Positions 28,531 to 36,936 of a DNA stretch of 64,000 nt are shown here, in pieces. Numbering within the stretch: the first letter of the stretch is position 1; each line of letters starts with the position of its first letter. Source of the stretch: Tamlana crocina (GTDB taxonomy: Bacteria; Bacteroidota; Bacteroidia; Flavobacteriales; Flavobacteriaceae); assembly GCA_040429635.1 (NCBI GenBank), contig CP158972.1, positions 1,684,001 through 1,748,000 on the forward strand, given 5' to 3'. A model generated the notes under the pieces. It saw only the letters and a program-made list of their open reading frames with translations, did not search any database and had not been told where the DNA came from. The translations under genes and the position numbers were made by a program.

Positions 28531-29612
28531 AAGAGCATTTACGGAACATAAGAAAGAATAATAACTTTGATTTTTTAAGGTTTCTTTTCGCTGTATTTGT
28601 GGTGATTTCACATTCATATCCACTAGCGGGAAGTCATGAGTCAGAACAATGGATTTACCAAGTGACCAATGGGCAGGTTGTATTGGCTAGGCTAGGTTTA
28701 GATGGTTTTTTTATCATCAGCGGCTATTTTATTTACCAAAGCCTTCAACGAAGCAGCAATTTATTCAGTTACTATAAAAAACGATTCCTTCGGCTATTTC
28801 CCGCACTTTTTGTGGTGTTGCTCGTTTCACTTTTGTTGGCGCCATTTGTTTACGCAGGTAATGTTGGGTTTTTCGAAAACAAAGAAGTTTATACCTATTT
28901 GCCCAATAATCTTTCGTTGTATGGATTTCAACCGGTAATAAACGGCGTCTTTGACAATAATCCTTATCATTCCATTAACGGGTCATTATGGACTATAAGA
29001 TACGAGTTTTCATTGTACATTGCTTTATCTATGTTGTTTGTTTTTAGAAAACATCAAAAGATACAAGTTTTGTTATTGGCGTTTTGTTTTGCGGGTTTGT
29101 TGATTATTTATAACGGTTTTCTGTATAGATTTGCGGGGTCATCTATTTTTGGAATGAACGGTTACGAAATACTCGACTTGGGAACATTTTTTGTTTGCGG
29201 TAGTTTACTGGCATCATTAAATTTTGAAAAAGTAATTAAAAAATGGTTTTTGCCTTTGGCTGTTTTAATTGTTTTAGTTGCTATTCGCTTTAATGTTTAT
29301 GATTTGGTAAAACATATGGTGTTGCCCATCATTATTTTATCTGTTGGGTTTACAGCTTTACCGTTTTTTAGTGCTTTCGGCAAAATAGGAGATATGAGCT
29401 ACGGTATTTATATTTATAGTTTCCCTTTACAACAAACGTTGATGTATTATTGCAAATTGGATGTTTTGCAATTAATGTTATGGTCAGTTTTAATTTCTAT
29501 TTTATTTGGTTATTTTTCTTGGCATTTGGTAGAAAAGAAGGCTTTGCGATTTAAAAATAGAATAATATTAGGACCAAGCATCGGGAGGTTAAAACTTAGA
29601 AACTTAATTTAG
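28527..29612 (+). CDS. Acyltransferase 3 family membrane protein
   Basis: A 361-residue integral membrane protein with about ten hydrophobic helices. The start NNFDFLRFLFAVFVVISHSYPL, then GLDGFFIISGYFI and SYYKKRFLRLFPALFVVL, then SLWTIRYEFSLYIAL, are the signatures of acyltransferase 3 (OafA/YrhL type) enzymes, which O-acylate (often O-acetylate) surface glycans at the membrane. The conserved His near residue 28 is present. The start is a TTG inside the overlap TTGA with the preceding gene; no Met is available for about 170 residues, so it must be a non-ATG start. Confidence 0.92.
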   Translation: MKEHLRNIRKNNNFDFLRFLFAVFVVISHSYPLAGSHESEQWIYQVTNGQVVLARLGLDGFFIISGYFIYQSLQRSSNLFSYYKKRFLRLFPALFVVLLVSLLLAPFVYAGNVGFFENKEVYTYLPNNLSLYGFQPVINGVFDNNPYHSINGSLWTIRYEFSLYIALSMLFVFRKHQKIQVLLLAFCFAGLLIIYNGFLYRFAGSSIFGMNGYEILDLGTFFVCGSLLASLNFEKVIKKWFLPLAVLIVLVAIRFNVYDLVKHMVLPIIILSVGFTALPFFSAFGKIGDMSYGIYIYSFPLQQTLMYYCKLDVLQLMLWSVLISILFGYFSWHLVEKKALRFKNRIILGPSIGRLKLRNLI

Positions 29613-29619
29613 TCCTACT

Positions 29620-30351
29620 ATGTACGAAAGAATAAAAAATGTGTTTAGGATAATCCATAACAGCAAACAATGGCAAAAAGAGAACTATAATCAGCTAAAG
29701 GAACTAGAGTGGGCACATATATACCACGATAGCATAAGAGGGAAAAAATGGCTGGAAGAAATGCCTTTAAATGTAGGGAGGTGGGCAGGTAATTATGCTT
29801 TTTTTTATATATTGAATAGGGTGTTAACGCAGCACAAACCTAAATCTATCATTGAGTTCGGTTTAGGAGAATCAAGTAAATTTATTTCTGTTTTTATAGA
29901 AAATTATTTAAAAAACAGTAAGCATTTAATTATAGAACATAGTCAAGAGTGGGCTAATGCTTTTAAGGCTGACTTTAATTTATCGGTAAACTCAAAAATA
30001 AGGGTGCACAACTTAGTAAAAAGACAAGTAAAAGGAGTTGAGATTAACGCATACTCGAATTTAGAAGAGATTGCAGGTCAAAAATTTGATTTATATATCA
30101 TAGACGGTCCTTTTGTTAGTAAAAACTTTTCTAGGTATGATATTTTAGATTTAGCAAAGAAGTTAACTTCCAATGATGACTTTATTATAATTTTTGATGA
30201 CTACCAAAGACATGGAGAACAGCAAACAGTTAAAGACCTATTGGAGCTGTTTAGGCAAAATAACATAATTGTGTACGAGGCTATTTATTCTGGAAACAAA
30301 AGCTTGGCGGTTTTAGCAACAGCTAAGTATAAATATGCTACATCCTACTGA
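29620..30351 (+). CDS. Class I methyltransferase-like protein
   Basis: A 243-residue protein with a Rossmann-like core: PKSIIEFGLGESSKFISVFI near residues 75-94 (glycine loop), HLIIEHSQEW as the acidic strand 2, then KFDLYIIDGPFVSKNFSRYD and FIIIFDDYQRHGE. This arrangement fits a SAM-dependent methyltransferase fold. The loop ExGLGESS lacks the most classical GxGxG spacing, so binding of another nucleotide cannot be excluded. A glycan O-methyltransferase role is inferred from position only. It is AT-rich and spaced seven bases from the acyltransferase. Confidence 0.6.
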   Translation: MYERIKNVFRIIHNSKQWQKENYNQLKELEWAHIYHDSIRGKKWLEEMPLNVGRWAGNYAFFYILNRVLTQHKPKSIIEFGLGESSKFISVFIENYLKNSKHLIIEHSQEWANAFKADFNLSVNSKIRVHNLVKRQVKGVEINAYSNLEEIAGQKFDLYIIDGPFVSKNFSRYDILDLAKKLTSNDDFIIIFDDYQRHGEQQTVKDLLELFRQNNIIVYEAIYSGNKSLAVLATAKYKYATSY

Positions 30352-30354
30352 TTT

Positions 30355-31320
30355 ATGGCATTAATGGCATCTATAATAATACCCGTTTACAATAGGGAAG
30401 CCTTGATAGGTAAAACGCTAAAGAGTGTTGAAAAGCAAAACTACAGACATTGGGAATGTATCATTGTTGATGATGGTTCAGTTGATGACACTATAGAAAT
30501 TGTAAAACTATTCATTGCCAAGGACGATAAGTTTAAACTATACGAAAGACCTGCAGAATCAATAAAAGGGGCTTCTACTTGTAGAAATATTGGGCTACAA
30601 AAATCTAAGGGTGATTACATTATTTTTTTGGATTCTGACGATACGCTCACACCAAGATGTTTAGAAAATAGAATTTCAAAAATCAGCGAATATGCAAAAG
30701 AAGACTTTCTAGTTTTTCCTATGGGCGTGAGTAGAAATGAAGAGGTTTATAAAAAAGAGATACCATTAAAATCAAACTATTTATTAGAGTTTCTCAACTA
30801 TAAATTATCATGGTCTATTATGTGTCCTATTTGGAAGCGCAAATTTATTTTAAATTTAAAAGGTTTTAAAGAAGGTTACCCTAGATTGAATGACCCTGAA
30901 TTAATGATAAGGGCTTTGTTGGCCCCAGAAGTAAGTTTTAAGATATTTTATGATGAACCTTATGATACGGTTTACTATCCAAATATTACAGATTGGACAA
31001 AAATAAAAGAAAAGTATTTTGAAACCTTAAAACTTTTTATTCCTGATATTTGTAGGGAGCTTGAGTTGAGTAACAATTCAAAGTTAAAGTCAAATCTAGT
31101 TAGTTATTTGAAAGTTTGGTACAGAGATTTTTACTTTCCAAGTGACCAGAATTTGCTTGATGAGAATATTAAACTTATCAAGATATTTTATAATAATGGC
31201 ATTATCTCGTTATTAAAAACAGCGTTTTTATTTTTTATGTACTTCTTGTATGTAGGTTTTTCATATTTAAAAAGAGAGTTGGTTAAAAGAATAATCAAGC
31301 TATTAGAGCACAAAAATTGA
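30355..31320 (+). CDS. Family 2 glycosyltransferase
   Basis: A 321-residue GT-A enzyme: ASIIIPVYNREALIGKTLKS, IIVDDGSVDDT, KGASTCRNIGLQKSKG, metal-site IIFLDSDDTLTPRCLE. The acceptor half has RLNDPELMIRALLAPE. A hydrophobic segment near residues 285-305 (ALLFFMYFLYVGF-like) may touch the membrane. The stop overlaps the next start as TTGA. AT-rich block 29.6-32.5 kb. Donor unknown. Confidence 0.88.
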   Translation: MALMASIIIPVYNREALIGKTLKSVEKQNYRHWECIIVDDGSVDDTIEIVKLFIAKDDKFKLYERPAESIKGASTCRNIGLQKSKGDYIIFLDSDDTLTPRCLENRISKISEYAKEDFLVFPMGVSRNEEVYKKEIPLKSNYLLEFLNYKLSWSIMCPIWKRKFILNLKGFKEGYPRLNDPELMIRALLAPEVSFKIFYDEPYDTVYYPNITDWTKIKEKYFETLKLFIPDICRELELSNNSKLKSNLVSYLKVWYRDFYFPSDQNLLDENIKLIKIFYNNGIISLLKTAFLFFMYFLYVGFSYLKRELVKRIIKLLEHKN

Positions 31321-32528
31321 AGTGGTTAAAAAAACATATCAAGAACGTCTTCAGGTTTTCTGAGTCTTTAAGGGAACTGTTCAAGTTTTTTTTCTTTCAC
31401 TCAAAAAAGATTGATAAATCAGAAATCATTTTTGTTTTACCCTATTATCAAACAGGTGGGGCAGAAAGGGTACATCTTAATATTGTTCAGTGTGTTCAGG
31501 ACAAACAATTATGCATTTTATTCACCCATAATTCAGCAACAGAAAACTTTAAACCTGAATTTTATAAATATGCAGAAGTATTGGAGGTAAATAAAATATT
31601 GGCAAAGAACAATGACTTTGTCAATACTCTGCTTAAAAAAGTCTTAATTAAAAAGATAAACAAAAACCAAGAACTGGAAAGTATATTTGGGAGCAATACC
31701 AATTTTTTTTACGAGATACTGCCTAGTATTAGTAACCCTTCTAAAAAGTTAGATTTGATTCATGCTATTTCGAATGAAAATGATACTATTGTAGAACACT
31801 ATATTGAAAGCGCATCAATTATTAATACTCGTATTGTTATCAACAAAAAAGCGTATAACGATGTGCTGAATAAATATAAAATAAATGATGTGCCTCAGGA
31901 ATATTATTCCAACCTTAAAATTATAGAGAATGCAATTCCAATCAACTTTAAAGATGAATTAGAGATTAGTCAAAATCTAAATATTGGTTTTGTGGGGAGG
32001 TGGTCAAAAGAAAAACGACCTGAAATTTTTCTAGAAATCGCCAAAAATATTAAAAATCAAGCCCCTAATGTTAAATTTTCAATGGCGGGTATTGGTATGA
32101 AAAGTAACATTGACAGAATTAATGAAGCTGGAGTTTTGTATCAAGGAGAATTGATTGGGCAAAAAAGCTTAGATTCTTTTTACAAATCGCTAACGTTTAT
32201 TTTGGTAACCTCTTATAGAGAAGGTTTTCCTATGGTAATAATTGAAGCAATGGCGCATGGTGTCATACCAATATGTACCAATGTGGGAGGTATAAGTGAG
32301 CACATATCTAGCTATGGTAATGGGGTTTTAATAGAAAGCCATAAAAGTCAAGAAGTTGTTGTAAAAGATTTTGTTAAAACCATACAGTCGCTTTTAAATG
32401 ATGAACAACTTAGGCAAAAAATATCGCAAAACGCTTTTCATTACGCAAGAGGTCATTTTAATATTGAAAAATTTAGCCTAGAGTATAGAAAATGTTTGCT
32501 GAATAAATTAGATGTTACAACATGCTAA
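31317..32528 (+). CDS. Family 4 glycosyltransferase
   Basis: A 403-residue GT-B enzyme. After a 36-residue basic lead, the N-terminal domain begins with IIFVLPYYQTGGAERVHLNI; the C-terminal domain has LNIGFVGRWSKEKRPEIFLE and the donor-site motif GFPMVIIEAMAHGVIP followed by TNVGGISEHI. The start is a TTG overlapping the previous TGA; no in-frame Met occurs before about residue 260, so the TTG is needed. AT-rich. The retaining mechanism is typical of GT4; donor unknown. Confidence 0.9.
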   Translation: MKWLKKHIKNVFRFSESLRELFKFFFFHSKKIDKSEIIFVLPYYQTGGAERVHLNIVQCVQDKQLCILFTHNSATENFKPEFYKYAEVLEVNKILAKNNDFVNTLLKKVLIKKINKNQELESIFGSNTNFFYEILPSISNPSKKLDLIHAISNENDTIVEHYIESASIINTRIVINKKAYNDVLNKYKINDVPQEYYSNLKIIENAIPINFKDELEISQNLNIGFVGRWSKEKRPEIFLEIAKNIKNQAPNVKFSMAGIGMKSNIDRINEAGVLYQGELIGQKSLDSFYKSLTFILVTSYREGFPMVIIEAMAHGVIPICTNVGGISEHISSYGNGVLIESHKSQEVVVKDFVKTIQSLLNDEQLRQKISQNAFHYARGHFNIEKFSLEYRKCLLNKLDVTTC

Positions 32529-33601
32529 CCATCGCCTTGACATACCGTAACCGAGATTTAAACATCGTTTCACGGTGTTTTCAATCTTTAAAAGCGCAAT
32601 CGAACTCCAACTTTAAAGTGATGGTGGTTGATTATGGAAGCACCCGAGAATACAGCCAAAAACTAAAAAGACTTTGCGATGCTTATAACTTTATTAGCTA
32701 CATCTTTGTAAATGCAGTGGGGCAGCTTTGGAATAAAAGCAGAAGTATTAACATAGCTTTAAAACAATGTGAAACACCATTATTTTGTGTTGCCGACATC
32801 GATTTGTTGTTTCATCCGGAATTTGTAGATAAGTCATTTGAATGGTCTAAAAATAATCAAGCAACCTATTTTCAAACGGGATTTTTGTCCAAAGAAACCA
32901 CACAGAAAAATTTGAGTTTTAATGAGTCTCAACCCCAGTTTTTGAGTACCAATGAAGTAACGGGCATTACGTTGTATCAAACAGAGTTACTCAAATTAAT
33001 AAACGGTTACGATGAGTTTTACCACGGTTGGGGCGCCGAAGATACCGACGTACATTTACGCTTAAAAAATGCAGGACATCAAGTGTGTTTTTATGATAAA
33101 GAAGTCTTGGTAAAACACCAATGGCATCCTAAGGCGTATCGTACAAAAGCGAGCAGCTATCCTTTCCATACAGGTTTGGAACGCATTAATCATCAATATA
33201 TGCTGCAACGTCAGCAACTCCACATTTCAAAAGCCAATATCGGCCAGCCTTGGGGCGTTTTGCCCTCCTTAGAGCAGAAGCGGGAATTAAAAAAAGATGT
33301 TACAATATTGAAGCTGTCCAATCAATCAGAAGAAATAGATGCATTATTGGTAGGTTTATTGCCCCAATTAAAAACAGCCCTAAAAATCCAAGTGCATTGC
33401 GTTCAGAAAAGGGAGGAAACGAAACAATTTTTAAAGCAGCTTTTTGGGAAGAAAAGTTTCAAGTTTTACAGTTTAGAGCAAATCAATAATAAATGCTTGG
33501 AAACTTTGATTGTACATCAGCGACTAGCCCTCTATAATTTTAAAACCGATTGGAAAAGCAAAACCATAACATTAAGTATTAGTCCGTATGCAGAAGCCTA
33601 A
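32522..33601 (+). CDS. Glycosyltransferase, GT2 with galactosyltransferase-like C-terminal domain
   Basis: A 359-residue GT-A enzyme. MLTIALTYRNRDLNIVSRCF and VMVVDYGSTREY open the nucleotide-binding domain; the metal site is FCVADIDLLFHPEFV near residues 91-105; GYDEFYHGWGAEDTDVHLRL near 161-180 is the (W)GxEDxD acceptor motif of GT7/chondroitin-polymerase-like enzymes. The last 110 residues are of unknown role. The start overlaps the previous gene by seven bases. Composition rises back toward the genome average here. Confidence 0.85.
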   Translation: MLTIALTYRNRDLNIVSRCFQSLKAQSNSNFKVMVVDYGSTREYSQKLKRLCDAYNFISYIFVNAVGQLWNKSRSINIALKQCETPLFCVADIDLLFHPEFVDKSFEWSKNNQATYFQTGFLSKETTQKNLSFNESQPQFLSTNEVTGITLYQTELLKLINGYDEFYHGWGAEDTDVHLRLKNAGHQVCFYDKEVLVKHQWHPKAYRTKASSYPFHTGLERINHQYMLQRQQLHISKANIGQPWGVLPSLEQKRELKKDVTILKLSNQSEEIDALLVGLLPQLKTALKIQVHCVQKREETKQFLKQLFGKKSFKFYSLEQINNKCLETLIVHQRLALYNFKTDWKSKTITLSISPYAEA

Positions 33602-34736
33602 AAAAATACTCATGGTCGCCATGCCATCCTTGCATTTTTTTAGGTGGACCGAACAGCTAAAAGATTCAAGCTTTGAGGTGTATTGGTTTGATATTACTGG
33701 GAGCGGACAGTTTGTCCAACGGTTGGATTGGGTGCATCAAAAAGTAGATTGGAGGTTAAAATGGGATTTTCCGGGCAGGCACATCGTTAAAAAGAAATTC
33801 CCTAAAGTTTACCAAAATATTCAAAAAATAAACGAACGCGATGTTTCCAAAGCTTTTGAGGAATATATACAGGAAGTAAAGCCTGATATGGTGCATAGTT
33901 TTGCGCTGTACGTAACATGTACGCCTATTTTGGAAGTTATGGAACGCCATAATAGTACTCCTTGGATTTACAGCTCGTGGGGAAGTGATTTGTATTATTT
34001 TCAAAATATTCCCGAATATTTAAAGGACATCAAACGGGTTTTACCCAGACTGAATTATTTATTCGCAGATTGTAATCGTGATGTTGAAATTGCCCAAAAA
34101 CATGGCTTCAAAGGTAAACTTTTAGCTGTAGTACCAGGTGGCGGAGGGTTTCATTTAAATGATTTGAAGGGCTATATCTGGTCTGTCGAAGATAGAAACT
34201 TAATTTTAATAAAAGGTTTTCAAGGCCGTTCGGGTAGGGCTGTACAAGTTTTAAAGGCTATTGAGAAATTACCGGATAAGTTGAAATCCTCAGAAATAAT
34301 TGTATTTGGAGCCTCAGAAGAGGTTATTCAATACGCTGAAAAATCAACTTTAAAGAGCTGGAATAATTTAAAATGCTTTGATAAAATACCTCATGGTGAG
34401 GTTCTCAAACTCATGGGGAAAGCTTTAATTTATGTAGGAAACAGCAATTCAGATGGTATGCCAAATACTTTGCTTGAAGCGATTTGTTTGGGCGCATTCC
34501 CTATCCAGTCCAATCCCGGAGGGGCTACTGAAGATGTGATTGTACATGGAGAAAACGGGCTTCTAATTCAAAATTGTGAAAATATTAAAGAGATTAAAAA
34601 TCAGATTGAATATACTTTGGACAATCCTAATTTGATTATTAGAGGGAATAAACAAAACAAAAAGCTTAGCAAACAGTTCGATTATGATTTATTAAAACAG
34701 CAAGTTTTGAGTAAATATCTTAGTTTAGTAGATTAA
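33588..34736 (+). CDS. Family 4 glycosyltransferase
   Basis: A 382-residue GT-B enzyme: KKILMVAMPSLHFFRWTEQL at the N-terminus, PDMVHSFALYVTCTPIL and IYSSWGSDLYYF in the acceptor domain, and YVGNSNSDGMPNTLLEAICL with SNPGGATEDVIVHGENGLL in the donor domain. The start overlaps the preceding gene by 14 bases; an internal Met at residue 9 is possible but would cut the first strand. It is 12 bases upstream of the CMP-sugar synthetase fusion. Confidence 0.88.
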   Translation: MQKPKKILMVAMPSLHFFRWTEQLKDSSFEVYWFDITGSGQFVQRLDWVHQKVDWRLKWDFPGRHIVKKKFPKVYQNIQKINERDVSKAFEEYIQEVKPDMVHSFALYVTCTPILEVMERHNSTPWIYSSWGSDLYYFQNIPEYLKDIKRVLPRLNYLFADCNRDVEIAQKHGFKGKLLAVVPGGGGFHLNDLKGYIWSVEDRNLILIKGFQGRSGRAVQVLKAIEKLPDKLKSSEIIVFGASEEVIQYAEKSTLKSWNNLKCFDKIPHGEVLKLMGKALIYVGNSNSDGMPNTLLEAICLGAFPIQSNPGGATEDVIVHGENGLLIQNCENIKEIKNQIEYTLDNPNLIIRGNKQNKKLSKQFDYDLLKQQVLSKYLSLVD

Positions 34737-34748
34737 TTATAAAAGTAC

Positions 34749-35903
34749 ATGAAAAAAATAGGATTCATTCCACTTCGGAAAGGTTCAAAAGGCATTCCGA
34801 ATAAAAATAAACGAAAAATGGTCGGCCGGCCATTGTTCACTTGGGTCTTGGGTGAAGCTATCTTTTCAGACTTGGATGAAGTAGTAGTTTATACCGATGA
34901 TGAAAGTATCATCGAATTCATCAAAAAAGAATACCATTGGACCAACAAAGTAAAACCGCTTTTAAGAAGTACGGAAAGTGCTAGCGACACTGCTTCTACC
35001 GAGTTTGCCATGCTGGAATTCTGTGAATCCATGAATTATGATTTCGATGTGTTTTGTCTCTTACAGGCCACATCATCTTTCACTAAAAAAGAAGACATCA
35101 ACACCTGCTTGAATAAATTGAACAATGATTATGATTCTGTATTAACGGTGGTGAATACCCATCGGTTTCTGTGGAATAAAGAAGGAAAACCTTTAAACTA
35201 CGACCCGTTTAACCGTCCACGCCGACAAGATTTTGAAGGGTTGCTCATTGAAAATGGCGCCGTTTATGCCGCAAAAAGAGAAACCATTCAAAAGTATAAA
35301 AATAGAATTGGTGAAAAAGTAGCTGTTGTGGAAATGCCAGAGGAATCGTTGCACGAAATCGATTCGGAAAGCGATTGGCTAGTGGTTGAAAATTTATTGA
35401 TGGAACGCCAAAAGCGACAAAAGGAATCAGAAAAAATCACCCATGTCGTGTTGGATGTTGATGGTGTTTTTACTGATGGCACGATTACTTATACAAAAGA
35501 CGGTGAGCACACCAAAAGTTTTGATATGCGCGACGGTATGGGGCTCGAAATTTTAAGGCAATACGATGTTGAGGTGATGGTTATGACTTCTGAAAACTCA
35601 GAATTGGTGGCCAAACGCATGGACAAACTGAAAATTGAAAATGTGTTCTTAGGGGTAAAAGATAAGTTTACTTTGCTCAACCACATTGTTACCCAAAAGA
35701 ACATCACTTTGAGCAACATCGCTTATGTTGGCGATGATGTTAACGATTTAACCAATATTTGTAGTGTAGGCTGGTCCTTAGCCCCCAACAACGCAACTGA
35801 TATCGTAAAACAGCATGCTGATATTGTGTTGTCCAAAAACTCCGGAGCAGGAGCCATAAGGGAGGCTTGCCAGTTTATCATGAATTACAATAAAAGATTT
35901 TAA
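34749..35903 (+). CDS. neuA: Acylneuraminate cytidylyltransferase fused to KdsC-like HAD phosphatase
   Basis: A 384-residue fusion. Residues 1 to about 220 form a CMP-nonulosonate synthetase (IPLRKGSKGIPNKNKR at residues 7-22, LLQATSSFTKKEDI, NGAVYAAKRE). Residues about 228-384 form a KdsC-type HAD phosphatase: catalytic VLDVDGVFTDG near 233, then MTSENSELVAKRM, and AYVGDDVNDL near 326. The predicted pathway is nonulosonate 9-phosphate to free sugar (HAD part), then to CMP-sugar (N-terminal part). In Bacteroides thetaiotaomicron the KDN pathway uses three separate proteins for synthase, phosphatase and cytidylyltransferase; here two are joined. A dispersed palindrome lies between this gene and neuB. 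Neu5Ac, KDN or another nonulosonate cannot be told apart from sequence alone. Confidence 0.9.
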   Translation: MKKIGFIPLRKGSKGIPNKNKRKMVGRPLFTWVLGEAIFSDLDEVVVYTDDESIIEFIKKEYHWTNKVKPLLRSTESASDTASTEFAMLEFCESMNYDFDVFCLLQATSSFTKKEDINTCLNKLNNDYDSVLTVVNTHRFLWNKEGKPLNYDPFNRPRRQDFEGLLIENGAVYAAKRETIQKYKNRIGEKVAVVEMPEESLHEIDSESDWLVVENLLMERQKRQKESEKITHVVLDVDGVFTDGTITYTKDGEHTKSFDMRDGMGLEILRQYDVEVMVMTSENSELVAKRMDKLKIENVFLGVKDKFTLLNHIVTQKNITLSNIAYVGDDVNDLTNICSVGWSLAPNNATDIVKQHADIVLSKNSGAGAIREACQFIMNYNKRF

Positions 35904-35932
35904 AGGATGACAAAAGCATATAGTACATTGGG

Positions 35933-36005
35933 TGTCAGTCTGAGCGCATTCGAAGACCTTGGGGGTTATAAGTCCCAAAACATTTCGACTCCGCTCAATG
36001 TGACA
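35933..36005 (+). repeat. Dispersed palindromic repeat, full copy between neuA and neuB
   Basis: Inverted arms TGTCAGTCTGAGCGCATTCG (from 35933) and TTCGACTCCGCTCAATGTGA (ending in TGTGACA at 36005) flank about 28 bases. It sits in the 157-bp gap before neuB. A transcribed copy would fold into a long hairpin. Confidence 0.85.
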
Positions 36006-36060
36006 GTTTTTAATTTTTGTCATTTACTTGTCAGAAAAGATTGAAATACTCCCAATTCTC

Positions 36061-36936
36061 ATGAATAATTATAAAAAACCATATATCATTGCCGAAATAG
36101 GCTGCAACCATAAAGGCGATATGGGTATTGCCAAAGAGCTTATTAAAGTGGCAAAAATATTCTGCAATGTTGATGCCGTGAAATTTCAAAAGCGAAATAA
36201 CAAAGAATTGTTGACGGAAGAGCAGTACAATAAACCGCACCCCAATCCAGTGAATTCCTATGGCAATACTTATGGTGCGCACCGAGAGTTTTTGGAATTC
36301 GATTTGGAACAGCATGCCGAATTAAAAAGCTATTGTGAGGAAATTGGCATTACCTATTCAACTTCCGTTTGGGATCTTACTTCAGCGAAGGAAATCGCTT
36401 CGTTGAATCCAGAATTCATTAAAATTCCATCGGCTTGCAATAACAATGTTGAAATGTTGGAATGGCTTTGCGATAATTACTCAGGCGAATTGCACATTTC
36501 CACAGGGATGACCACCAAAGAAGAGATTGAAGAATTGGTGCACATTTTTAAAAGTAAAAAACGAAATCAAGACTTAGTGCTGTACAATTGTACTTCAGGT
36601 TATCCGGTGCCCTTTGAAGATGTGTGCTTACTTGATATCAATTTACTTAGTGAAAAATATGGAAGTGAGGTAAAACATATCGGATTTTCGGGACATCATT
36701 TGGGTATTGCGGTCGATGTGGCCGCTTACACTTTGGGAGCCAATATTATTGAAAGACACTACACGCTCGATAGAACTTGGAAAGGTACTGACCACGCTGC
36801 CTCGTTAGAGCCGATGGGGTTGCGAAAGTTATCGAGGGATGTGAACGCCGTTTACAAAGCGCTTCAATTTAAAAATCAAGATATTTTGCCCATTGAGCAG
36901 GTACAACGTGAAAAACTGAAAAACCAGAAAGTATAA
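36061..36936 (+). CDS. neuB: Nonulosonic acid synthase, NeuB family, short form
   Basis: About 291 residues from the ATG at 36061 (MNNYKKPYIIAEIGCNHKGD); a frame-open TTG at 36028 would add 11 residues inside the tail of the repeat and is less likely. The enzyme condenses phosphoenolpyruvate with ManNAc, mannose 6-phosphate or a relative to make a nonulosonic acid. Motifs: AEIGCNHKGD, VDAVKFQKR, IKIPSACNNN, ISTGMTTKEEIEE, LYNCTSGYPVPFEDV, GFSGHHLG and the metal-site EKHYTLDRTWKGTDHA-like segment. Usual NeuB proteins are about 345 residues; the C-terminal SAF (antifreeze-like) domain is missing here. The stop overlaps the next ATG (TAATG). Confidence 0.92.
   Translation: MNNYKKPYIIAEIGCNHKGDMGIAKELIKVAKIFCNVDAVKFQKRNNKELLTEEQYNKPHPNPVNSYGNTYGAHREFLEFDLEQHAELKSYCEEIGITYSTSVWDLTSAKEIASLNPEFIKIPSACNNNVEMLEWLCDNYSGELHISTGMTTKEEIEELVHIFKSKKRNQDLVLYNCTSGYPVPFEDVCLLDINLLSEKYGSEVKHIGFSGHHLGIAVDVAAYTLGANIIERHYTLDRTWKGTDHAASLEPMGLRKLSRDVNAVYKALQFKNQDILPIEQVQREKLKNQKV

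Noticed and set aside
36028-36060. A longer NeuB starting at an upstream TTG
   Set aside because: The added residues lie just past the repeat in non-conserved sequence, and the ATG at 36061 fits the family start.
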